This document shows, one piece after another, positions 35,296-44,042 of a DNA stretch of 64,000 bases. The DNA comes from Aquimarina sp. U1-2. Its GTDB lineage: Bacteria > Bacteroidota > Bacteroidia > Flavobacteriales > Flavobacteriaceae. The DNA is taken from contig NZ_JAGKIK010000006.1 in the NCBI RefSeq assembly GCF_017897595.1, forward strand, positions 1 through 64,000, in the 5' to 3' direction. The position numbers were made by a program, and so were the translations under genes. How positions within the stretch are numbered: position 1 is the first letter of the stretch; each line of letters opens with the position of its first letter. The notes below the pieces were generated by a model, which worked only from the letters and a program-made list of their open reading frames with translations, did no database searches and had not been told where the DNA came from.

Positions 35296-36234
35296 CTATT
35301 TTCTTATATATGTTAAATACGTGAATGGATATTTATGCTTCTCATCGGTGTCATGAAACTCTTCCTTTTCTAACTTCCAAACATTCGTATCAATTTCAGG
35401 AAAAAATGCATCGGCTTCAAAATTATGATGCACCCTGGTGAGTTCTATACAATTGGCTTTTTCCATACCTATCGCATAAATTTCGCCACCACCAATAATA
35501 AAGGGTTGATTATCGCTTTTGGCGACTTGAAGCGCCTCTGCCATAGCATGAACTATAATAGCCCCATCGGCTTTATACTCTTTATTTCGAGTAATCACAA
35601 CATGTGTACGATCGGGAAGTAATTTAGGAAAAGATTCAAAGGTTTTTCGTCCCATAATAATAAAATGACCCGTAGTAAGTTTTTTAAAACGCTTAAAATC
35701 ATCGGGTAAATGCCATACCAAATCATTATCTTTTCCCAAAGCATTATTTTCGGCAGCAGCTGCTATCATTGTAATCATAGAATTTGTGTTTACAGTATCT
35801 TCTATCGTATCAGACGCCTTTCTAGTAATAAACGCCTCTTTCTTCTTTATTAATTCATCTTTAGGATACATGAGATCAATATCTCTTTGAATAAGTGCTA
35901 TTTCTTCTTTTTGTTTGGTAATTAATCGCTCCATTTGTCGATCTGTCCATTCTTGACCCATAAAGGTGCTAAACACCCAAACATTACAAAAATGTAGCGC
36001 TAAAAAAAATGCCCAGGCCATACTACCAAAAACACACCAATATGCTCCTAGAAAGGTGATCTCTTCACCTAAGCCAAAAAGAATGTTAAGAATGATCATA
36101 AATAGTGATCCAACTGCAAAAATTATAAAATGCTGAAAAAGACGCTTTTTTTGTATAATCCTTTTGCGCGCATGTTCATAAAGTTCGCGTTGCTGTGGGT
36201 CGATTTGCGATGTTTCTTTCTTTTTTGAAAACAT
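35296..36234 (-). CDS. folA: Dihydrofolate reductase with N-terminal 2TM membrane domain
   Basis: A 312-residue fusion. Residues 1-150 form a 2TM domain: basic YEHARKRIIQKKRLFQHFIIF, membrane segments about 33-53 and 60-88, then a charged helix QEWTDRQMERLITKQKEEIALI. The dihydrofolate reductase domain starts near 155: MITMIAAAAENNALGKDNDLVWHLPDDFKRFKK (catalytic Asp about 180), GHFIIMGRKTFESFP, PDRTHVVITRN and FIIGGGEIYAIGM. It reduces dihydrofolate, the by-product of thymidylate synthase encoded 5 kb away. DHFR is normally soluble; the anchor would place it at the cytoplasmic face of the membrane. Confidence 0.93.
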   Translation of the reverse strand: MFSKKKETSQIDPQQRELYEHARKRIIQKKRLFQHFIIFAVGSLFMIILNILFGLGEEITFLGAYWCVFGSMAWAFFLALHFCNVWVFSTFMGQEWTDRQMERLITKQKEEIALIQRDIDLMYPKDELIKKKEAFITRKASDTIEDTVNTNSMITMIAAAAENNALGKDNDLVWHLPDDFKRFKKLTTGHFIIMGRKTFESFPKLLPDRTHVVITRNKEYKADGAIIVHAMAEALQVAKSDNQPFIIGGGEIYAIGMEKANCIELTRVHHNFEADAFFPEIDTNVWKLEKEEFHDTDEKHKYPFTYLTYIRK

Positions 36235-36299
36235 TTTAATGCTAACTTCGTATCGGCAAGTAAATATATAGTTTTTGCCAAAAACCCATAAAGTTACTT

Positions 36300-37382
36300 A
36301 TGAAGAATTTAAGAAAAGAATTTCCTGTGGCTACCAGTACTACCTATATTAATACAGCAAGCTCGGGACTACTGTATCATTCGCTTGTAGAATATCGACA
36401 GCAACACGACCAGAACTTTTTAACCGGTGGTAGTACATTTAGAGCACAGCAGCAAAATTTTTTAAATACCGTACGAACCACTATTTCAGATTTTTTTGGG
36501 AATTCTAAGGGGATGACCGCACTGACGCCTAACTTTTCGCTGGGATTAAATACCATATTACATGGCTTGCATAAGAGTAAGAAAGTACTTGTACTCGAAC
36601 ATGACTATCCCTCGATTCATGTTGCAGTAACCAGTAAAAAATTTGAGGTATACTATGCTAAAGTTGACGGTCGTGTTGAAGAACATATCACAGAGGCGAT
36701 AAAAAAGCACAAACCTGATATTTTCATATTCAGCCTTGTGCAATACAGCAGTGGTATTAGCGTTGATCTTGCCTATATTAAAGATTTAAAAGTACTCTAT
36801 CCCGACATGCTCATTATTGCCGATGGTACCCAGTTTTGTGGTACTCGAGCCTTTAATTTTGCCACCTCTGGTATTGATATTCTTGGGTGTAGTGGTTATA
36901 AATGGTTATTAGGTGGTTATGGCAACGGTTTCTTTTTGTTTCAGGCTGATATATTGAAGCAGATTACTCCTGAAGCATACCTCGAAGCTTCAAAAAAAGC
37001 CGAGTACGATTCGTCATATACAAATCTTACTGCGCGCTTCGAATGCGGACATCTAGATACTTTCAATTTTGGAAGTTTACTTCATTCGCTACGATTTTTA
37101 AGCGAAATAGGAGTTTCAAATATCGAACAATACCTTGGTAAATTAGGAGAGTATACAAAAAACGAATTGAACCGTTTACACTTGTTAGACACTACCGTAC
37201 TTCGTCGTAAAACACACAGTACCATATTTAACATAAAAGGAGATCAAAAATTATTTGAGTATTTGATGAAGCATCATATTATTACATCATTACGAGGTCC
37301 GGGAGTACGTATCAGTTTGCATTTCTTCAATACTTTTGAAGATGTAGATCGACTTATAAGTTGTTTATCTTCATACTCATAA
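36300..37382 (+). CDS. Aminotransferase class V-fold PLP enzyme (cysteine desulfurase-like)
   Basis: A 360-residue PLP enzyme of the class V fold. It has EFPVATSTTYINTASSGLL at the N-terminus, DFFGNSKGMTALTPNFSLGLN, FIFSLVQYSSGI, IIADGTQFCGTRAF and the PLP lysine in GCSGYKWLLGGYGNGF. The C-terminal part has RKTHSTIFNI and GVRISLHFFNT. It resembles cysteine desulfurase-, kynureninase- and EgtE-like lyases more than serine transaminases. It converges on a DUF427 gene that precedes egtD and egtB, so hercynylcysteine sulfoxide lyase (EgtE) is an attractive but unproven function. Confidence 0.85.
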   Translation: MKNLRKEFPVATSTTYINTASSGLLYHSLVEYRQQHDQNFLTGGSTFRAQQQNFLNTVRTTISDFFGNSKGMTALTPNFSLGLNTILHGLHKSKKVLVLEHDYPSIHVAVTSKKFEVYYAKVDGRVEEHITEAIKKHKPDIFIFSLVQYSSGISVDLAYIKDLKVLYPDMLIIADGTQFCGTRAFNFATSGIDILGCSGYKWLLGGYGNGFFLFQADILKQITPEAYLEASKKAEYDSSYTNLTARFECGHLDTFNFGSLLHSLRFLSEIGVSNIEQYLGKLGEYTKNELNRLHLLDTTVLRRKTHSTIFNIKGDQKLFEYLMKHHIITSLRGPGVRISLHFFNTFEDVDRLISCLSSYS

Positions 37383-37405
37383 TGTGCAAAAGAAGTATGT
37401 TATAA

Positions 37406-37687
37406 TTATTCTACAACCTCAACACCTTTCCAAAAAGCGACATGTCCTTTTATTTGTTTGGCAAGATCACTTGTTTCAGGGTAGTACCAAGCCGCGTCTT
37501 TATTTTCTTTTCCATCTACTTCAAGCGTGTAATATGAGGCAACTCCTTTCCAGGGGCAATTGGTATGTGTATCACTAGGTTTAAAAAACTCTTCTTTTAT
37601 ACTTTCTGGCGGAAAATAATGATTGTTTTCAACGACCTTGGTGTCTTTACTTTCAGCTAGTAGTTGTCCGTTCCAAATTGCTTTCAT
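37406..37687 (-). CDS. DUF427 domain protein
   Basis: A 93-residue DUF427 protein. It opens with KAIWNGQLLAESKDTKVVENNHYFPPESI and has HTNCPWKGVASYYTLEVDGKENKDAAWYYPETSDLAKQIKGHVAFW. Members form a small beta-sandwich; the biochemical role is unknown. It follows egtD by a 12-bp gap on the same strand, suggesting it belongs to the ergothioneine operon. It has no signal peptide or membrane segment. Confidence 0.9.
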   Translation of the reverse strand: MKAIWNGQLLAESKDTKVVENNHYFPPESIKEEFFKPSDTHTNCPWKGVASYYTLEVDGKENKDAAWYYPETSDLAKQIKGHVAFWKGVEVVE

Positions 37688-37698
37688 CGGTATTGATT

Positions 37699-38676
37699 TT
37701 AAATTGTTTTAGTCATTATATAATTTTTGTAATCCGAGTCTTTGTCTGTAAAGAAATCAAGAATTTGAAGGCCTGATTCTTCTGCAAGCCATTCTACGAT
37801 ATCATCGTCGTATTTTTGCGAAATTTCTGTATGAATACTCTCCCAACTCTTAAAATTGACTTGTAATGACAAATCATGTATATGCACCGTTTGCTCTTTT
37901 TTACTTACTAGGTAACTCTTGGCTGTTCCGGTCTCAGGGTCATATGTTTCCCAATGCATAAATTGATCAAGATCAAAGTTGGCATTAAATTCTTTATTAA
38001 TTCGAGTCAACACATTTTTATTAAAAGCAGCAGTTACACCGGTTGGATCGTTGTATGCATCTAAAATTTTCTGAGGATGCTTTTTTTGATCAAAACCCAT
38101 AAAAAGCAGATCATCTTCGTGCATCGCCTGCCTCAATTTTTGAAGAAATTGAATCGCCCTGGCATGTAGCAAGTTACCAATGTTTGATCCTAATACCATA
38201 ATCACCTTTTTGCGGTCGCTCATATGGTGTAATCTATCCAAGACCTCAAAATATTCGCCAATTTGACCTTTCACAGCAATACCAGGCATTTCCTGATTCA
38301 AATTTTCTACAAGACCATCGATCGCGTTTTGACTAATATCTACTGGCATGTATGTAAAATCATAATGGCTATGTTGCAATTCGTGTAAAAGAATTTTCGT
38401 TTTTTTACCATCACCTGCGCCGAGTTCTATCAAATCAAACCCTTCCTGATTTTTATCAAAACTCTGAACAATGGCAGATGCGTTCGTTTTGAATATGTCG
38501 TACTCTGCTCGGGTAAGATAATATTCTGGTAACGCCATGATTTTTTGAAAGAGTGCGTCACCTATCTGATCATAAAAATATTTTGATGATAAATATTTGG
38601 GAGCGGCTGATAATCCTTGGCATACTTCTTTTCCGAAAGTAGAAATACTTACTTTTTGATCTTCTTTACAATTCAT
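37699..38676 (-). CDS. egtD: L-histidine N-alpha-methyltransferase (EgtD)
   Basis: A 325-residue protein of the histidine-specific SAM-dependent methyltransferase family. It has SSKYFYDQIGDALFQKIMALPEYYLTRAEYDIF (the family's N-terminal block), DLIELGAGDGKKTKILL (SAM-binding motif I), YMPVDISQNAI, VMVLGSNIGNL and LLFMGFDQKKHPQKILDAYNDPTGVTAAFNKN. The product, hercynine, is the precursor of ergothioneine. egtB lies immediately upstream (13 bp gap) and a DUF427 gene downstream. The C-terminal part contains the substrate-contacting strand region common to EgtD. Confidence 0.94.
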   Translation of the reverse strand: MNCKEDQKVSISTFGKEVCQGLSAAPKYLSSKYFYDQIGDALFQKIMALPEYYLTRAEYDIFKTNASAIVQSFDKNQEGFDLIELGAGDGKKTKILLHELQHSHYDFTYMPVDISQNAIDGLVENLNQEMPGIAVKGQIGEYFEVLDRLHHMSDRKKVIMVLGSNIGNLLHARAIQFLQKLRQAMHEDDLLFMGFDQKKHPQKILDAYNDPTGVTAAFNKNVLTRINKEFNANFDLDQFMHWETYDPETGTAKSYLVSKKEQTVHIHDLSLQVNFKSWESIHTEISQKYDDDIVEWLAEESGLQILDFFTDKDSDYKNYIMTKTI

Positions 38677-38689
38677 TAAAATAATAGAT

Positions 38690-39856
38690 TTAGCTATCTT
38701 TCACCAATCGCAATCCGGTGAATTGCCATCTCAAATACGGGTGAAAAAAATTACGATATGTAGGTCTTGTATGATGTTGTGGTGTTGCTACAGAACCACC
38801 ACGCAACACCTTTTGATTAACCATGAATTTCCCGTTGTATTCTCCTAAGGCTCCTGCGGCTTTTTTATAGTTAGGATAGGGAGCATAGGCACTTTCTGTC
38901 CATTCCCAACGATGTCCCCATTCGAAATGAGATTGAGCAACTTCCCATTCGAACTCTGTGGGTAAGCGCTCTCCTTTCCATTGAGAAAAAGCATAAGCTT
39001 CGTAATATGAAATATGAGTAACGGGAGCATTTAGATTTACTTTTTTTAATCCTTGCAATGTGTATTGATGATAGTGGCCTTCAATAAGATGCCAGTAGAG
39101 GGGTGTTTTAATTTGTTCTTTGCGCACCCAATCCCACGCTTCGGCATGCCAAAATAAACTATTATCATAGCCTCCATCCTCAATAAAACTAAGATATTCT
39201 TTATTAGAAACTAATTTATTCGAGATCGTATATTCTTCAAGATATACCTTATGCACTCCTAATTCATTATCATAACAAAAATCAATGCCTTTATGACCGA
39301 TATCGTAAACCCCCTCTTCAATAGTTATGTATTTTTTTGGATGATCAGGAGTATGATTTTCAGTAAACGTCTCGTTGTATTTAGGCAATAGCGGATTGTT
39401 ACCTAGGATGTATTTTATATCGGTAATGAGCAATTCTTGATGTTGTTTTTCATGATGAATACCAATCTCAACCAGTTCTTGTATTTTTTCATCCTCATTA
39501 TCTTCTAGAAACGCCTGTAAATGCGAGGTTATATAATCTCTATATTCGTACACCTGACTTACGGTAGGTCTGGATAAGTTTCCTCTATCGGTTCGCACCA
39601 CTCGTTTTCCTACACTTTCGTAGTAGCTATTAAAAACAAAAGCGTATTCGGGATGAAATCTTTGATAGTTAGCAGCGTATTTTGATAGTATAAATTCTTC
39701 AAAGAACCAGGTAGTATGACCTAAATGCCATTTTGGTGGTGATACATCTACTATAGGCTGGATTACATAATCTTCTATCTCAAGAGGAGCACAAATTTCT
39801 TCTGTATCAGATCGGGTTTTTAGAAAAAGTGTTAGTAAATTATCAGTAATAATCAT
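38690..39856 (-). CDS. egtB: Ergothioneine biosynthesis protein EgtB (hercynine sulfoxide synthase)
   Basis: About 388 residues: an N-terminal DinB-like four-helix bundle and a C-terminal formylglycine-generating-enzyme (FGE-sulfatase) fold. Iron ligands of the family correspond to His47 (PPKWHLGHTTW) and to the H-x3-H pair in HHEKQHQELL (His135 and His139). The C-terminal domain has ISYYEAYAFSQWKGERLPTEFEWE, WEWTESAYAPYP and LRGGSVATPQHHTRPTYRNFF. It joins hercynine to a thiol with oxygen. egtA and egtC are not visible, which suggests cysteine rather than gamma-glutamylcysteine as donor, though they could lie elsewhere. I use the ATG at 39856 (MIITDNLL) over an earlier in-frame start. Confidence 0.93.
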   Translation of the reverse strand: MIITDNLLTLFLKTRSDTEEICAPLEIEDYVIQPIVDVSPPKWHLGHTTWFFEEFILSKYAANYQRFHPEYAFVFNSYYESVGKRVVRTDRGNLSRPTVSQVYEYRDYITSHLQAFLEDNEDEKIQELVEIGIHHEKQHQELLITDIKYILGNNPLLPKYNETFTENHTPDHPKKYITIEEGVYDIGHKGIDFCYDNELGVHKVYLEEYTISNKLVSNKEYLSFIEDGGYDNSLFWHAEAWDWVRKEQIKTPLYWHLIEGHYHQYTLQGLKKVNLNAPVTHISYYEAYAFSQWKGERLPTEFEWEVAQSHFEWGHRWEWTESAYAPYPNYKKAAGALGEYNGKFMVNQKVLRGGSVATPQHHTRPTYRNFFHPYLRWQFTGLRLVKDS

Positions 39857-39957
39857 AAAAAAATATATTCGATTTACGAATATTCTCAAATTTACTGATT
39901 TTTTATGGTATTATGCTTTCAGTAAGGTTAATGCAATGTTAAAATACAAAGAGTCCT

Positions 39958-40386
39958 TTATTTCTGTGGAGGTCTAAATGTAATAGGCACCTCATAAGCG
40001 ATGGCAATAGGTTTGTTGCCCCATTTACCAGGTTGCATTTTAGGAATAGCTCGAATAATTCGTATGGCTTCTCTTTGCAAATATCGGTGAGCTCCTGTGA
40101 CATCAATTACTTCTACCTTACCTTTTTTATTAATAATAAATTCTACAGTAACGGTACCTGAAAGTGCTTGATTTATTGCGACCTCTGGATATTCAAAAGT
40201 TGATATGATGTGATTTCTTAGTTTTTGATCAAAACATTGGGTTGGTGTCTGCCTGGATCTATCACACTTTGGCCATAAGGGAGTTATTCCTTTTTCGTTT
40301 GCATTTTCTTGAGACAATATAATAGCATCTTGAGAAAAAATAATTCCAGATGTTATTAACAGTAGTAATAGTAGTAGTTTTTTCAT
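39958..40386 (-). CDS. TonB C-terminal domain protein
   Basis: A 142-residue secreted protein with a signal peptide (KKLLLLLLLITSGIIFSQ) and a C-terminal TonB-like domain: LSGTVTVEFIINKKGKVEVIDVTGAHRYLQREAIRIIRAIPKMQPGKWGNKPIAIAYEVPITF. It has a cysteine pair (CDRSRQTPTQC) before that domain. Unlike full TonB it has no N-terminal cytoplasmic part or proline-rich linker, so it may not energise receptors; many Bacteroidota have such stand-alone domains of unknown role. It lies 26 bp downstream of thyA on the same strand. Confidence 0.85.
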   Translation of the reverse strand: MKKLLLLLLLITSGIIFSQDAIILSQENANEKGITPLWPKCDRSRQTPTQCFDQKLRNHIISTFEYPEVAINQALSGTVTVEFIINKKGKVEVIDVTGAHRYLQREAIRIIRAIPKMQPGKWGNKPIAIAYEVPITFRPPQK

Positions 40387-40412
40387 GTGTACTCATTTTA
40401 AATTTGGGGGCG

Positions 40413-41237
40413 TTAAACCGCGACCTTTCCCTTTATGTGTGGGTGTGGATCATAGCCAACTAATTTAAAATCATCAAAAACGAAGCCAAAAATATTTTTC
40501 ACTTCAGGATTAATGATCATTTTAGGTAATTTGCGAGGTTCTCTAGATAGCTGAAGCTCTAGTTGTTCTATATGATTATTGTAGATATGAGCATCTCCAA
40601 AGGTATGTATAAATTCTCCTGCTTCATATCCACAAACTTGTGCGATCATCATCGTAAAAAGCGCATACGAAGCAATATTGAAAGGCACACCTAAAAAGAT
40701 ATCTGCGCTACGCTGATACAATTGGCAAGATAATTTTCCATTAGCAACATAAAATTGAAAAAATGCATGACAGGGTGGTAAGGCTGCTTTGCCATTGGCC
40801 ACATTCTCTGAAAAAGGCACCGAAGTATCCGGTAGTACGCTTGGATTCCAAGCAGAAACTAGCATCCTCCTACTATCCGGATTATTTTTAAGGGAGGTGA
40901 TAACCTCTTTTATTTGATCAATTTCATCACCATTCCAATTGCGCCATTGATATCCGTAAACTGGACCTAAATCGCCATTATCGTTTGCCCATTCATTCCA
41001 AATGCGAACCCCATTTTCCTTAAGGTATGCGATATTGGTATCTCCTTTTAGAAACCATAAAAGCTCATGAATGATGGATTTGAGATGCAATTTTTTAGTA
41101 GTGACCATAGGAAAACCTTCACTCAGGTCGAAACGCATTTGATAACCAAACACGCTTTTTGTTCCCGTTCCCGTTCGATCTTCCTTCGCATTCCCATTTT
41201 CTAAAACATGGCGTACGAGCTCATGATATTGCCTCAT
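40413..41237 (-). CDS. thyA: Thymidylate synthase
   Basis: A 274-residue ThyA. It has the Arg-containing [25 protein letters not shown] at the N-terminus, [40 protein letters not shown], the active-site cysteine in [12 protein letters not shown] (about Cys156), [22 protein letters not shown] and GDAHIYNNH. It methylates dUMP with methylenetetrahydrofolate and releases dihydrofolate, which the membrane-anchored DHFR of this window would recycle. The TonB-like gene follows on the same strand. Confidence 0.98.
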   Translation of the reverse strand: MRQYHELVRHVLENGNAKEDRTGTGTKSVFGYQMRFDLSEGFPMVTTKKLHLKSIIHELLWFLKGDTNIAYLKENGVRIWNEWANDNGDLGPVYGYQWRNWNGDEIDQIKEVITSLKNNPDSRRMLVSAWNPSVLPDTSVPFSENVANGKAALPPCHAFFQFYVANGKLSCQLYQRSADIFLGVPFNIASYALFTMMIAQVCGYEAGEFIHTFGDAHIYNNHIEQLELQLSREPRKLPKMIINPEVKNIFGFVFDDFKLVGYDPHPHIKGKVAV

Positions 41238-41474
41238 AGTATTCCTTACCGTTTGTGTTTATCTTTTAAGTTTGCTTAGTGAACTGATTTAAACTTAACT
41301 ATTACTGTCACTTTAGAGCCCTTCCTGTTGGTGAAATACAAAAAGTCTAACGATGTTCAGTGCTTTCCAAATATACAAAAAATAGATTTCGACGTACATT
41401 TCCTACCAAAGAATGTAGCATCTCCTTTTATCGCTAACAAAAATTATCATATTACTAAAATATAGTCAAAAAAA

Positions 41475-43268
41475 TTATCCAATTATCATTCCTGCAATCG
41501 TTGCAGATAATAATGAAGCTATAGTTCCTCCTAAAAGAGCTTTCATTCCAAATTCTGATAATGTTTTACGTTGACCCGGAGCTAAAGAACCAATGCCTCC
41601 TATTTGGATACCGATTGAAGCAAAATTTGCAAATCCGCATAACATGTAGGTAGCCATAATTATAGATTTACTATACGTAAGGTGAAGTGGATTTGCCGGA
41701 TTTTTTAAATCTGCCAGTTGAATATACCCCACAAACTCACTAGCAGCTAATTTGATACCCAGTAATTGCCCCATAAGCATCATATCTTCTTTAGCAACAC
41801 CAATCAACCACATTAACGGGGCAAATGTAGTCCCCAGAATAACTTCAAGAGAAAATGAATCATACGGTGTATGTTGAGCAATAAAAGAATTGATAGAAGT
41901 GATCGTGCCGAACCAGCCTAAAATACCGTTAAGCATTGCAATAAGTGCAACAAATACAAGTAGCATCGCCCCTACGTTGGCAGCTAATTTAAGCCCCTCG
42001 GTAGTACCATTTGCAATAGAATCCAGTACATTAGCTCCTATTTTATCTTGAGTTATCTCGATAGTAATATCAAACGCTTCGGTTTGTGGATATAGAATTT
42101 TTGAAATTACTACTGCACCGGGCGCAGCCATTACAGATGCGGCTAATAGATGTTTTGCAAAAATCAATTTTAAGGCTTCGTCATCTCCACCTAAAAATCC
42201 AATATAAGCAGCCAAAACACCACCAGCAACCGTTGCCATACCCCCAATCATTACTAGTAAAATTTCAGACCGATTCATACGTTCGAGATATGCCTTGATC
42301 ATTAAAGGAGCTTCTGTTTGGCCCAGAAAAATATTTCCTGCAACGCTCAAACTTTCTGCTCCAGAAATTTTGAGTAATTTGGTAAGAATCCATGCCAACG
42401 CCTGAACTATCTTTTGAATCACCCCTAGATAAAATAACAAAGAAGTAAGCGCCGAAAAGAATATGATAGTTGGTAATACCTGAAAAATGAATATAAAACC
42501 ATAAGAATTAACATCCATAATACCCCCAAGTAAAAACTCGCTTCCGGCCACAGTATAATCCAATATGGCGACAAAGAGGCCTCCAACAAATTCAAAAGCA
42601 CTTTGTATAAAACTAATTTTAAGTACTCCTATGGCCAATAACAACTGAGCGCCAAGACCGATACCTACAGTTTTCCAGTTTACGTTTTTTCGATCACTGC
42701 TACATAGAAATGATATAATTAATAGAACAAGCATTCCTAAAATCCCTCTCCACAAACTATGAAACGAAAAACCCTGACTTGGGATAATAGTGCCTACTGA
42801 AGTTTCTAACTGAACGTAAGAAGGGTGGGCATTAGAGATTAAAGTGATGACTTCATTCCCTTTTTTGAGTTTTAATTCATTTGAAGTTTCCATCACAACT
42901 TCATAATAAACATCTACAACTTTGGGTACCTTCTGTTTGCAAACAATTAATTTATTATTTTGAAGCCAATACCCGCTGGTATATTTCTTATTTAGTAATG
43001 AACTGTATGAACCGTTTTCGTTCAACACTATGAAATCTTTCCCCAGATTAAATGCTTTGTTTTCTGAAATACTATCGGGGTATTTAAAGAAAGAAGTGTA
43101 TTTTGCAACCTGCCAAAACGAAGATCTTAAAGGAATTTTAGCTGAAACATTTTCAGTTTTATGAGCTATGGTATCCATACGATAATCAACTTCTGAAGGT
43201 GAAGATTGGGCGTATGAGACTATAAGAATGAATGATGAAAATAGAAAAGTAAGTAATTCTTTCTTCAT
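41475..43268 (-). CDS. NupC-family nucleoside transporter with N-terminal secreted domain
   Basis: A 597-residue protein. It starts with a signal peptide (KKELLTFLFSSFILIVSYAQ) and a lipocalin-like extracytoplasmic domain of about 150 residues (SSFWQVAKYTSFFKYP, GYWLQNNKLIVCKQK). A concentrative nucleoside transporter core then begins near 170: LRSLWRG-like anchor, NWKTVGIGLGAQLLL, SLLFYLGVIQKIVQAL, ESLSVAGNIFLGQTEAPLMIKAYL (sodium/nucleoside site), MIGGMATVAGGVLAAYIGF and ANFASIGIQIGGIGSLAPGQR. It should import nucleosides using sodium or protons. The N-terminal addition is not part of ordinary NupC. Confidence 0.9.
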   Translation of the reverse strand: MKKELLTFLFSSFILIVSYAQSSPSEVDYRMDTIAHKTENVSAKIPLRSSFWQVAKYTSFFKYPDSISENKAFNLGKDFIVLNENGSYSSLLNKKYTSGYWLQNNKLIVCKQKVPKVVDVYYEVVMETSNELKLKKGNEVITLISNAHPSYVQLETSVGTIIPSQGFSFHSLWRGILGMLVLLIISFLCSSDRKNVNWKTVGIGLGAQLLLAIGVLKISFIQSAFEFVGGLFVAILDYTVAGSEFLLGGIMDVNSYGFIFIFQVLPTIIFFSALTSLLFYLGVIQKIVQALAWILTKLLKISGAESLSVAGNIFLGQTEAPLMIKAYLERMNRSEILLVMIGGMATVAGGVLAAYIGFLGGDDEALKLIFAKHLLAASVMAAPGAVVISKILYPQTEAFDITIEITQDKIGANVLDSIANGTTEGLKLAANVGAMLLVFVALIAMLNGILGWFGTITSINSFIAQHTPYDSFSLEVILGTTFAPLMWLIGVAKEDMMLMGQLLGIKLAASEFVGYIQLADLKNPANPLHLTYSKSIIMATYMLCGFANFASIGIQIGGIGSLAPGQRKTLSEFGMKALLGGTIASLLSATIAGMIIG

Positions 43269-43338
43269 AAAAATTAAAAGCGGTTAGAAAAATAGATAGT
43301 AATTTTTTGAATCGTGTAACGACGATAACGATAGTATG

Positions 43339-43956
43339 TTAGGCACGTTTAGAAATTTCATCTCTAATTCGTGCAGCAAGTTCGTAATCTTCATTGTTTA
43401 CTGCTTGTTCTAACATTTTATTAAGTTCTTCGAGAGATAAATCTTTATAACTGGTTTCTTTTCCTATCATTTCGACATCTTCAGATACCAACTCATCAAC
43501 CAATAAACTTTCAGGATCCTCGTCATCATCTTTTTTCGGATTAACTTTAAGGTAAATCCCGGCTTGATCTAGGATATTTTTGTACGTAAATATAGGGGCT
43601 TGAAAACGTAATGCTAGTGCGATAGCGTCACTAGTTCGTGCATCTATAATCTCTTCAATTTTATCTCTTTCGCAAATCACGCTAGAATAAAACACGCCAT
43701 CTACTAATTTATGAATGATAACCTGTTTTACTACAATATCAAATCTATCGGCAAAATTTTTGAAAAGATCATGTGTTAATGGTCTAGGAGGTTTGATCTC
43801 TTTCTCTAAAGCTATGGCAATGGACTGTGCTTCAAATGCACCAATAACTATCGGTAGCTTTCTCTCTCCATCAACTTCACTCAAAATTAGTGCGTATGCC
43901 CCGTTCTGGGTTTGACTGTACGATATTCCTTTTATATTCAGTCGAACTAAACTCAT
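43339..43956 (-). CDS. Bifunctional nuclease family protein (BFN domain plus UVR domain)
   Basis: A 205-residue protein. Residues 1-135 match the bifunctional nuclease (DUF151) domain: YSQTQNGAYALILSEVDGERKLPIVIGAFEAQSIAIALE, then RPLTHDLFKNF and RTSDAIALALRFQAPIFTY. A C-terminal UVR-like helix pair follows (LEELNKMLEQAVNNEDYELAARIRDEI). Family members have been described as having RNase and DNase activity, but their biological role is unclear. It lies directly downstream of the etfB-etfA operon, separated by a terminator, and upstream of the nucleoside transporter gene. Confidence 0.93.
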   Translation of the reverse strand: MSLVRLNIKGISYSQTQNGAYALILSEVDGERKLPIVIGAFEAQSIAIALEKEIKPPRPLTHDLFKNFADRFDIVVKQVIIHKLVDGVFYSSVICERDKIEEIIDARTSDAIALALRFQAPIFTYKNILDQAGIYLKVNPKKDDDEDPESLLVDELVSEDVEMIGKETSYKDLSLEELNKMLEQAVNNEDYELAARIRDEISKRA

Positions 43957-43967
43957 AATGCTCTCAA

Positions 43968-44017
43968 TAAAAAAAGGCTGTTTGAACGCATGGACTTTTA
44001 CCTAAGTTCAAACAGCC
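43968..44017 (-). terminator. Intrinsic terminator of the etf operon
   Basis: A perfect 12-bp stem (GGCTGTTTGAAC with GTTCAAACAGCC) with an 18-nt loop and an A-run on the plus strand, i.e. a T-run on the minus strand. It sits just after etfA. Confidence 0.93.
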
Positions 44018-44042
44018 CTTAATTGGGCACAATTTATGAAAA

